A stretch of DNA of 64,000 nucleotides from Rhodosorus marinus (Eukaryota; Rhodophyta; Stylonematophyceae; Stylonematales; Stylonemataceae): positions 715,001-779,000 of the forward strand of contig JAMWBK010000008.1 in assembly GCA_029953675.1 (NCBI GenBank), given 5' to 3'. This document shows positions 53,177-62,286 of the stretch, one piece after another. Position 1 is the first letter of the stretch. Each line of letters starts with the position of its first letter. The notes under the pieces are model-generated. The model saw only the letters and a program-made list of their open reading frames with translations, was not told the DNA's origin and did no database searches. The translations under genes were made by a program, and so were the position numbers.

Positions 53177-55237
53177 TCACCTAGGGCGTCTCCTTGACCT
53201 CGGAGTTGCCGTCAAGTCAGTGTATAAATGCATCGGGAGGTATATTTTCTGACTAAGAGCTTCTTCGTAGAGCATATTCGCCTGTTCCGTCTTCCCAGCT
53301 TTCAGTAGCGCATAAATAAGCGTCATGTAGCAAATTCTGTTTGGAGGGGTTCCCTCCTCGAGCATGGTCTTGTAAACGTTCAAGGCGCCTTCGATATCCA
53401 AACGCTTCACGTGTATTGCTATCAAGGTTCCGTATATTACAACTGTTGGACGAATCCTCGACTGCTTCATTCGCTTCAGGACCTTCTGGGCACCTTTATA
53501 GTTGTGCGTCCGTTTGCAGGACTCCAATAGGACACCGTAGGTTTTTGCATTCGGAGCAACTTCAGCGTCTAACATTCTCAAGAACACGGCCTCTGCGGCC
53601 TGAGGAGTCCCACCTCTTACGTGTGCGCTCATCAGAGTTGTGAACGAGATGACATTGGGCTCCACTTCCATAGATGAGAACAGGGCCTCGGCGTTCCCAA
53701 CCATTCCCTCCCTTGAGTATCCGTCGAGGAGGATGTTGTAAATAACAATATTCGGAGTAACTCCCTTTCGGGTCATGGCCTCCATAACCGACAGCGCCTC
53801 AGCTAGCTCGTTCCTACTCACGTGGGCCTTAATGATTGCCGCGTATCCGTGCTGACTCGGGGGAAGGTCCAATCGGGACATTTCCCTAAGCACAGCTTTG
53901 GCACCCTCAATATTCCCAGTTCTAGCCCAAGCTACGCACATGGAACCCAACGCCCGAGACGAAGGAGCGAAGCCGTCTCTTGCCATCATCCTCAGGTACT
54001 TTCGTACTGCAAATGGCTTCCCCTTGCGGGAGTGCGCATCCATCATCGTGTGGTAGGTGACCTCGTTAGGTGCAACCCCACTGTCAATCATCCTTTGGAA
54101 CATCTTCTCGCAGGCATACACCCGGCCCTCCTTTGCGTAGCCAGCGAGCATCGAGTTGTAGGTGTAGTGATCACGCGTATGCTTGTAGTCTCGTCTGGTC
54201 ATCGCCTCAAACAAGTTTCTACCCCGCTGTAGCTCACCCTTGTCTGTGTATAGTTTTATAAGTCTGTTGTAGGTTCCGGTATTGGGATACACTCCGAGCG
54301 CTTCAGTCTCTCGAAGGATCTTCTCCGAATCTTCCATTCTGCCCAACCTTGCAAGGGAGAACACGGCTGCGTTCAAAGTTGAAACATTGGGCCGAATACG
54401 GGCATCTTTCATCGCCTGGTAAGTTTTGAGCAGCAAATCTGCTTCTCCCCTTCGTCCATAGAGCGTAATTAGGGTTGTGAAGGAGACAACATCAGGCTTC
54501 AATCCAGCCGCAGACATTTCATTCAAAAGTCTCTCCGCTTTAGCCGGGTCTTTCTGGAAACTGAGCAAGACGTTGTATGTACGCACATCTCGAGAGAGCT
54601 TTCTGGAGCTGTCAATACGGGCTAAGACTCTCTGAAGTGCCTGGGACTCCTCATGCTCCGCGTACACATGGAGCAAAGTATTAATGCACCTCATATCCTC
54701 GACCACATATCTCTCCGCTTCAAGAAATCTGCCGTCTAGGCCCAGAGCTTTTATCACAGTGCAGCGGCAGGCAGTTGATGGCGCTGGGATCCTCCCGTAG
54801 GCGTCCAACATGTCCTCAATCCTTCCGGCTTTCGCGTATACTTTGAGCAAAGAATTGTCAAGAACGCTAGTGGGATCATCTGAGCGCCATTTGGCCAAGC
54901 TGTGTATCTTCTCGGCGGACTCAACCGAGTCAAACGATCCAAACGCAGTAACAAGTCTCGAGTACGTTCCCAACCGCAGGCTCTTGTCTCTGAGCCTGTC
55001 CACAAATCTCTGTTTCGCATAGTCAACCTCTCCGTTTCTCAAAAGCGTAAAAATGAAGGCCACCTGGTCGTTGGTTGACACGTTTGATATTGGTGGGGCC
55101 TCCATGTCCGGTTCCGTTTGATCATACTGTACGTAATACTTCGAAAGGACAACTCTTGACCTATCGAAACCGCAAATTCCATCATTCCCCTTAGCGCTGC
55201 GGCCAACGACTACGTTTGGTGCAACGAACCCAATCAT
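53177..55237 (-). CDS. P-class PPR protein, about 15 repeats
   Basis: 686 aa from ATG 55237; the frame is open to 55288 without another ATG. No intron. Repeats cover about residues 85-680, for example VRTYNVLLSFQKDPAKAE, VVSFTTLITLYGRRGEADL, VTYHTMMDAHSRKGKP, IVIYNILLDGYSREGMVG, VISFTTLMSAHVRGGTP and VVIYGTLIAIHVKRLDIE. The protein ends in a short basic tail (TATPRSRRRPR) and lacks E/DYW or SMR domains. It is probably an organellar RNA-binding factor. A 400-bp C-rich leader (sense G-rich) lies at 55290-55700. Confidence 0.93.
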   Translation of the reverse strand: MIGFVAPNVVVGRSAKGNDGICGFDRSRVVLSKYYVQYDQTEPDMEAPPISNVSTNDQVAFIFTLLRNGEVDYAKQRFVDRLRDKSLRLGTYSRLVTAFGSFDSVESAEKIHSLAKWRSDDPTSVLDNSLLKVYAKAGRIEDMLDAYGRIPAPSTACRCTVIKALGLDGRFLEAERYVVEDMRCINTLLHVYAEHEESQALQRVLARIDSSRKLSRDVRTYNVLLSFQKDPAKAERLLNEMSAAGLKPDVVSFTTLITLYGRRGEADLLLKTYQAMKDARIRPNVSTLNAAVFSLARLGRMEDSEKILRETEALGVYPNTGTYNRLIKLYTDKGELQRGRNLFEAMTRRDYKHTRDHYTYNSMLAGYAKEGRVYACEKMFQRMIDSGVAPNEVTYHTMMDAHSRKGKPFAVRKYLRMMARDGFAPSSRALGSMCVAWARTGNIEGAKAVLREMSRLDLPPSQHGYAAIIKAHVSRNELAEALSVMEAMTRKGVTPNIVIYNILLDGYSREGMVGNAEALFSSMEVEPNVISFTTLMSAHVRGGTPQAAEAVFLRMLDAEVAPNAKTYGVLLESCKRTHNYKGAQKVLKRMKQSRIRPTVVIYGTLIAIHVKRLDIEGALNVYKTMLEEGTPPNRICYMTLIYALLKAGKTEQANMLYEEALSQKIYLPMHLYTDLTATPRSRRRPR

Positions 55238-56512
55238 GTCTGCAAATGACTCTCCCACTAAAAATCCTTGTCCACTAGATGCGTCCAAAGCTGACCTCCA
55301 AGGACCCTCTCATGGTCTCCCTCTACAGTCCATACAAAAAGGCACTCCGGCCCTCTGCCAACGAACTGTCAGCTGCAGCTAAACTCCGCCCGGGTACCCA
55401 TTAAGTACTGCTCCATTGCTATTCTCAGCTCTTTCCACTACCGAAGCCCCTCACCTTCCAAGTTAGCACAAATGACTTCATGCATCACCGAAAACCCCAT
55501 CCGCCTTCCCCCCAAACAAAAAGCTCTCCCTCCTCGCGTCCAGCCGCACCCGAACACACCTCGAAATGCCTTGCAAAACCTAAACGAAACCTAAACAAGG
55601 CAACTTGCTTACCAGCCCTTTATATCACATTCTCATATCTCTCCATCCTCTCCGAACGAGCTTCACCGACCCACTCGCTATGTCTCCCTCCGGCTATTTT
55701 TTGGTTGAGGTCTCGATGACCATCGCATCTGTCGCCGAGTATTATCAAAATATAAATATATTCATTAGAACACTTGGTATTTAATAATTGGTAGATACTT
55801 CGTCCGTGACACGTGGGAACAAATGATTGTTCTTTTCGAAATATTGGCCGGTGGTTTCCAAATAGACTGATAGAAATGATATTGACTGAATTCGGATATT
55901 TTCTTTCTCCCACCCTTTTTGAGGGGTTTGGAGACGCGCATCATGAACGGGGCTACTTTTCGGAGGCTGAGGGGGAGGAAGTGAAGATGTATGCAGTTTC
56001 GCTGGGGCCTCCTTTGGTTCATGGTGGCTCTGCTCTGGAAGCTGAATTTGTGCGTTCAATTTACGAGGGCAACTTGCCGTATTCACCCGAAATAAGTGGG
56101 GAAAATTGGGATGTCCGATGGGTGGTTGTGTGGATCAAACTTTCGGCGGCAGGGGTCGTTTACGAATTGAACCCCACTGTGAGGGATGCGCGTGTGAGGA
56201 TTTGTCAAGATCTCTATAAAACTTTCGCTTCCTGATTGCTCCGTCAGCATATAGCCCAAATCAAATGGGTGATCTGGCCAGCTCGATGTTGCTTTTGTGA
56301 AAACGAGCTTTTGCATTTACAAAACCTTCAACCTTTGTGAGAGGCCGGCAGTGAATCGTTACCCACGACAACTGTTTCGTTCATTGGTAGGCAATTACGC
56401 CAATAAGTGTCTCCAGCAGTTCTCGGAGCAGGTTGTACAACTCCCGGACGCATTCATCTTGATTATCTTTTTATCCGTTGGTTAATTTCCTCCAAGTTAG
56501 TTCTTCCTTTCC
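55238..56512. other. Divergent promoter and possible small gene
   Basis: 55740-55890 is AT-rich and flanked by G-rich leaders in both directions. On the plus side an ATG at 55988 opens a frame to TGA 56235 (MYAVSLGPPLVHGGSALEAE, ENWDVRWVVVWIKLSAAG). Its position after a G-rich leader suggests a real gene of about 80 aa, possibly spliced. No family was recognised. Confidence 0.3.
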
Positions 56513-58066
56513 CTAATTGTTCACTCTTTTGTCCAATGTATGTACACGGGTAACAAGGTCAGCCGCGTGCTCATCGCACCCTTGCGCAATGCATGCCTCG
56601 GTGCCACAATAATTCTGCACTCTCATCATTAGAAACTGACGCAAAAGATCAGAAGCAACGCCCGGATCCTCGCACTCCGCACACGCCTGGCGAACGATCC
56701 TGCACTCTGTCTTCGTCGCGTCGTAGCTGCTGTTGAGGAGGTCAGAGAACGCCGCCGCTACTCCAGCATAGTCTCTGAGTTCAAGGTGCAACTCCATCAT
56801 CAAAGGATAACTCCACGGAGGAAGCAGCAATGTACTCTTTCGAATTCGATTAAGTATGAGTTTCGCCCCCGCCAGGTCACCGACTCTTTTGCAGAACTTC
56901 AAAATTTTGCGGTAGAGATCCACCTCCGGAGTCATTCTTCTGTTGAACATCTCTTGCATTGTCTTCGCTACGTTTTGTTTATCCGATTTGTCGCAGTACC
57001 CTTCCACCAGATGCGTAAATGTTTCTGGGGTCGGATTCACACCCGCCTTTTGCATCTTCCTCTTCACTTCCTCTGCCTGCTCCATGTTCCCCACGGCTAT
57101 GTGGTATATGATCTCCGAATTATATGCGTACGCATTGTACGGTACCCCTGAATCATTCATGGCGGCAGCGCGCCATTTTTCCATCCCTTTTTGATCACCA
57201 TTGTAGGCGCTGACACGCATTAAAGCCTGAAGAAAAAGGGCCCTGTGTTCCACAGTCATCCATCCATCTCCACGGATATTGTTGTACAACTTTTCTGCGC
57301 TGTCCACGCCAATTCTTCTCCCTAGTATGAACATGACGTCGAGCATAGTTCGAGCCGACCCTCTCCTGTCGGAACCACGAAAATTGTTGATCGCGTTATG
57401 AACAGCCACGTCCTCTCTCCCCTTGTCCAGAAAGCCGTTTATTCTCTTGCCGAGAGGCGCTCGTTGAAACGGGTTGGGTATACCGGGCAACGCTGGTCCA
57501 TATTCGCTCGTTATCGAATGTCCGCCGCCACCTGTTCTGATTTTCTCAAATTTCGCCATCTCTTTCGCATGGTCTTCCAGACTAAACGAGAAATCGACCT
57601 TGAACTGATTTCTCATTGCATCGGGCTCTCTCTTCTTCCTGGTTCGCCGAACACGTCTTCCCATTTTCGCCAGCTTCGCCTCGCTCCACATCTCCTTAGA
57701 CTGAAGGTGCCTTAGCACTTTCATGTTGTATTTCAACGCTTGCTCCCACAGCTCATGAAGTTTATCTCGATCATGACGACGTCTTCCGCTTGGCATGGTT
57801 CCAGCGCTATCTTTATTGTCAGGATTCGCGGCTCTCAAAACCGCTGAATCTCGATCCTTGGAAGCACTTTCCACGATGCCCCCATCGCTTTGGCGTTCTT
57901 CCACAGGCGCAGGTGCGTTGGCCGTACTGACTCGATCCCCACCGAGTTCCGTGCTCAATCCTCTAACAACAGTTCCTCCATGCAACCATGAGCCTCGCAT
58001 GCCAACAGCCATCCCAACCGCAGAATCAAATCTGAGGATCCTTCGGCTCAGCATTGCTGATATCAT
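56513..58066 (-). CDS. Divergent PPR-like protein, probably mitochondrial
   Basis: 517 aa from ATG 58066, no intron. The first ~45 residues (MLSRRILRFDSAVGMAVGMR, then GTVVRGLS) are Arg-rich, amphipathic and free of acids except one, as in mitochondrial presequences. Residues 60-230 form a unique, charged region (KYNMKVLRHLQSKEMWSE, RRVRRTRKKRE) unlike the PPR genes around it. About six degenerate PPR units follow from residue 225 to 480, e.g. AYNSEIIYHIAVGNMEQAEE, ETFTHLVEGYCDKSDKQ and DLYRKILKFCKRVGDLAG. Two cysteine-containing segments close the protein (CRIVRQACAECEDPG, CGTEACIAQGCDEH). It may be a mitoribosome- or RNA-associated PPR of the kind found in non-plant mitochondria. Confidence 0.8.
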   Translation of the reverse strand: MISAMLSRRILRFDSAVGMAVGMRGSWLHGGTVVRGLSTELGGDRVSTANAPAPVEERQSDGGIVESASKDRDSAVLRAANPDNKDSAGTMPSGRRRHDRDKLHELWEQALKYNMKVLRHLQSKEMWSEAKLAKMGRRVRRTRKKREPDAMRNQFKVDFSFSLEDHAKEMAKFEKIRTGGGGHSITSEYGPALPGIPNPFQRAPLGKRINGFLDKGREDVAVHNAINNFRGSDRRGSARTMLDVMFILGRRIGVDSAEKLYNNIRGDGWMTVEHRALFLQALMRVSAYNGDQKGMEKWRAAAMNDSGVPYNAYAYNSEIIYHIAVGNMEQAEEVKRKMQKAGVNPTPETFTHLVEGYCDKSDKQNVAKTMQEMFNRRMTPEVDLYRKILKFCKRVGDLAGAKLILNRIRKSTLLLPPWSYPLMMELHLELRDYAGVAAAFSDLLNSSYDATKTECRIVRQACAECEDPGVASDLLRQFLMMRVQNYCGTEACIAQGCDEHAADLVTRVHTLDKRVNN

Positions 58067-59834
58067 TATCCCAGACCCAGCCACGGCCGAGGTTGATGCT
58101 TCTCTCGTCTTGCTTCACTGTCAACCTCCCAAGAAACACTAAAAAGACAAGATCCGAGTCTTACTATTCCAATTTTGCGTTCATTTCTCTCACCGTGGTA
58201 CACCGCAACCTTGGCTGGAAAGCCAGTGTTCCCACCCCGGCGCTCATACAAGGCGATTGTCATCCAGCTTTTTTGTTGACAAATGGGATTCCCAAGCACC
58301 GGTGTAGGCCAAGCTCGACTTTCCAGGTCAATCTCGATTGGCAGAAGTCCCAGTGATTCAGAGATCCGAGACGATAGAAAAGTAGCGTGGATCCAGCAGG
58401 TCCACGCGAGCGATCCCAACGGCAGCTTTGAGGAGTGGGTTCTTCAAGCTGCGCCGCGGGTCCAGCAAGTTATTCACGACTGAAGAGGTGTCCGGTGGGG
58501 TTGTCGTGCGCGGAGAAAATGCGGGCTGTCGGCGAACAATTCCGCGTCGCTCAAGGGGAAAACGCAATCAACTGCTTCAACCATATAAAGATAGATATGT
58601 ATAACAAACAGGAATCGGATTGCACAAGAGGAAAATTTTCCGACAATGCACCCCACTCCCAACTAAACTTCACCGAACAGGGGGGAAGAAGGGCAGGGCT
58701 TGGTGTGTAGGAGCCCGGACATGGAACAGTTCTTCCTTCGTCCGTCCAAACCAAAGCGCAGACAGGCCTAAACTCCGCCCGACAGCACCTCAACCACCGC
58801 TCAAACCCAAAACCGACCGAGAACTAGAAAAATGTAAGAAAAACGTCACTCCTCTGAAACGCCATCCATACCCATCAAAACCGCTTCGACGACCTCGAAG
58901 ACATCAAAAAATCATTCAATTAAATAAATAAAAAGGCTCTAAGCAACAGCAATGGACGCGAACAACAACAGTGCCCGCTCTACATAGAAAAGGACGCGTG
59001 TGAATTTATGAGTTGTCCTTATCAATAAGCATGAAGAAATAAAATTATTCCAGTCATTTTGTTCCTTGATTTTCTAGTATTTTTATACAGTCCAGAAGAT
59101 GATTTTCTCTATTTCCTTTATTCGTAGTTTTTTGTATAGGAAACGTAGTTTCTTTTTCTCAGTGGGAAAATGATTTTTCTTTATTTTATGAAAGAAGGAG
59201 TGAAAAATCAGTGGGTTTTTTTTTGTTTTCCTGTTGGTGAAATTTTCTTAGTTTGTGGAATTGTCGTTGGTTCATGGGATATGATTTGCGGAGGGTCGAG
59301 GGGGGTGTAGGGGTTGGATGAATTTTGGGGAGGAGTTTTTCGGGTGTTTTTTTTTTTCGTCGGTAGCGGTTTGATTTCCTTTCTTCGATTCGGAGCAGTG
59401 AATTGGGGCCGGGGGGTTTTCGGTTGGCTGAGGTGAGCGGCTGTGCCTTTTCTTTTTTTTTTGATGATACGGTTGTATCTTTGATGCGAATGGTGATCGA
59501 TCATTTTGTCAACAGATTTTCCGTTTCTGATCTTCCTGGACTTGTGCTCCTGTGTGTGGGTGTTGTGTTTGGCTTTTTTTGATGACCCGCGCTTTTGTGG
59601 ACCCGCTCTTCTTCTTTTTTTTGTTGGTCTCCTGATTGAGCTGGTCAGCTCGTATATAGATGGATCCACTACTAGCCGAATTGGGTTAGGGGAGAAGGGC
59701 AGAGAAGATATTCGCTTTGAGCATTTTGGCGTGCGGGTTGGGCATTTGTCTTTGGTGTTGGGGAGACTATCGTAGTGTATTGTTTGTCTTGACATCGCCG
59801 TGCTTAGTACGTGTTCAGGGAATCTGGAGACAAG
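58067..59834. other. Divergent promoter region between PPR-like gene and MAPEG
   Basis: 58740-58890 is C-rich, 58960-59220 AT-rich and 59230-59720 G/T-rich on the plus strand. A small frame at 58283-58483 (+) has an ATG, but its composition is not clearly coding. Confidence 0.4.
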
Positions 59835-60354
59835 ATGGTAAACTGGTTGCTGATGGCCCTGCCACTCTCGACAATTGCAGGGCTTCTTCCTACGATCAAC
59901 AAGCTAACGCTTTGCCTGAAAGGTGGTAACTTTGACCCGAAGCTGGGCCGAGACAACCTCCAAGCGTCGAAAGCTGGACTGGACACGGAGAATTTCGCCA
60001 AGATAATTCGATGTGCGAATGCCGAATCCAACTTTTACGAAAATTGGCCAGTTTATGCCGCGGGAGTGGTGAGGAAACCCCCATACATGCCGTTATCGCA
60101 GAAGCAGGGTGCCATGTTTCTCATAGGTTGCTTTGGCAAATCTTCCTCTTCACGTACAGCTTGCCGTCAACTTCACCCCTGGAGTCCCAAGACTTGCCTG
60201 CTTGGGCCTGGCGTATGGGTGGATCGGCGCTCGTATTTTTTACAATGGTTTCTATATCTACGACAAGGCCCGACTTCGTACCCCAGCCTTCATGGTCGCA
60301 ACTACTATCTCCTACGCCCTGCTTGTTACTGCGGGTCTGAACTCCACATTCTGA
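59835..60354 (+). CDS. MAPEG-family membrane protein (microsomal glutathione S-transferase-like)
   Basis: Two exons, 59835-60068 and 60127-60354, with a 58-nt phase-0 intron; 153 aa. Four membrane segments are expected: LLMALPLSTIAGLLPTINKL, the helix after IIRCANAESNFYENWPVYAA (the family signature R..NA..NF.E..P......), PRLACLGLAYGWIGARIFYN (with the ARI.Y motif) and AFMVATTISYALLVTAG. MAPEG proteins are trimeric ER or mitochondrial membrane enzymes that bind glutathione and detoxify electrophiles or make eicosanoids. The Arg and Asn that contact glutathione in the family are present. The frame of exon 1 continues past the donor for ~170 codons without protein-like sequence, so splicing is needed. 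Confidence 0.85.
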
Positions 60355-60983
60355 AGCGACCGGTATCCCTCGGACGGGCACCACCATTACAACTGATCTG
60401 CACGTTCCCCAAGAGTGCACTGTTGATATGTCTTAACAAGACATGGAGAACTAAACAACTCTCTCTAGAATTCTACCAGAAAAGGTCCTGCCACTTCACA
60501 CAAGCTACCCAACCCTCTCTCGGTCACTCGCCAATGAACTCGAGCTTCTTTCCGGATCTCAATATGCCAACTGAAATGGAATCTTGAAGAAAACCAAAAA
60601 TTCAGCATTCCGCGCAAAAAAAAATATCGGAAGCATCTACCCCCTTCCAGAATGTCCAACTTCGATGAACTATCTTTTAACTAAAAGATTTCGCATGGCG
60701 GAATGTCGGTGGTTATCCACCCCATCCCTTCTTATTGTTTTGACTTGGGCATTGTGGCATCTGTCATGCTTTGATTCGACTAAAAAAGATATATTTTAAA
60801 TAAATTATTGTAGACAGTTGTCCCGCTTTCATTCGAATAGAGAATATAGATTTTAGTTTAGTTTTTAAACTGTGAGCCGCCGATGGGGTTTTACCATTCA
60901 ACAATCATCTGCCAAGCTGTTCGGCTGTGTTAGTTGTTCGCTGCGGCGCGTCTTTTTGGAGTAGTGAGCCCAGTGCAGCTCAG
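60355..60983. other. Intergenic region
   Basis: 60400-60700 has no gene that I can support; 60780-60880 is AT-rich and may be the promoter of the next gene. Confidence 0.4.
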
Positions 60984-61879
60984 ATGGACCTGTTAAAAGA
61001 GCTGGGCTACTTATTGCACCCTCCTCTTCAGATGGACGCTTTGAGGACCTACTCAGCACCTGAGGAGGAAGATATTTTTCGATTCATGAATTTCAATTGA
61101 TCTGCCTCTGGTCATTCATCCCAAGCCTGTTTGCGTCGATCGTCTCCAGTTGGACGTGTTCGGCAGCATTGCTCGAGGCATCCGGACCGAATGAGCCCTG
61201 AGGTTTTGCAGCGCGTATGGTATTGAAGGTCTCCGAAAATAGCGTAAGGCGAGAAGGGAAATGCTAGTTCTGCTCAATTCTTTGCCTGTTGTGGTCTATG
61301 CTGTTGACTCGGGGAGGAATAGGAGAAGTTCTGTCGAAAATTCTGTATTGGAAAACCGGAACCAAAATTCCACGTAAGTATCGCCACAAGTTTATGGGTG
61401 GGTCTGTGTTCGCGTGGGTGCACACAGGTGCAAGCAGCATTAACCAGCAGACCTGCGATGTACCGTATAACTCGAGAGCGTGTCTCGTTTGCACTATCGC
61501 TGATGTGAACGGCGAAAGAGCGAACGTTAACCTTTCAGAACACGCGTAGCTGCCTCACTTGTTTCACACACTGTGAACGGTACACAGCAGTTCATAACCC
61601 CTGGTCCACGACGTTTCCGCACCAACCATAGCCTCGTTCCCCATCTGACACCCTACCCAAAGAAGGACCAGCCACGACACACATACACAGTCCCAACTCA
61701 TTCCAAACTTCAGCTACGAGCAAAGACTATCATTCTGGGCCTCCACCCAGTCAACTTCCAAAAACGAAGGGTCAGTATTGCGGCTGCCAATCATCTTCGC
61801 CGTCGCGGGAAAACATGTTATTACCGTTCCGGTCACCATCCATACCACCGTCGCACTACTGAAACAAAAAGCTCGCTGA
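60984..61879 (+). CDS. Unidentified split gene (splicing unresolved)
   Basis: Protein-like segments occur in order on the plus strand: MDLLKELGYLLHPPLQMDAL and APEEEDIFRFMNFN (60984-61097); LPLVIHPKPVCVDRLQLDVF and GSIARGIRTE (about 61104-61193); LLNSLPVVVYAVDSGRNRRS up to a consensus GTAAGT donor at about 61374; and a last segment, NFSYEQRLSFWASTQST through FAVAGKHVITVPVTIHTTVA, ending at TGA 61879. Stops separate them, so introns are required, but I could not fix every junction. No family was recognised. The strand choice rests on sequence character and the donor site. Confidence 0.35.
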
Positions 61880-62286
61880 GGATCAACTTATGATCAAGAG
61901 TCGTAGGTCTACAACCCCGAACCAGGTTTCTTGAAGGATACACGCAGTCCAGTCCTGCAGTCCATGCACTCTGTCCTTTCGCACAAACAAAAAAAATGCC
62001 TTTGCAAATGTATGAAATGAAGACCAACCTCACGAGATCAAATCTCGGTAATAATTTCTGAAGACGGTCGTGGAGGTATTTTGTTGGGACGTTTGTGGTG
62101 AGAACTGGCCTTCTTGAGGGTGGGGAGAGATAGGGACCATGTATGAACTGGAGAATTTTGTATTTTTTACTTTTGACTTGGTCTAAGTATATCGAAGATT
62201 AGCCTTTGATTGTATGTAGTGCACAGGTGTGTTCTGGTTAGTTTCTGTTGTTGGGTTTTTTTTTGGTAGAGGATGTGAGATCTTCA

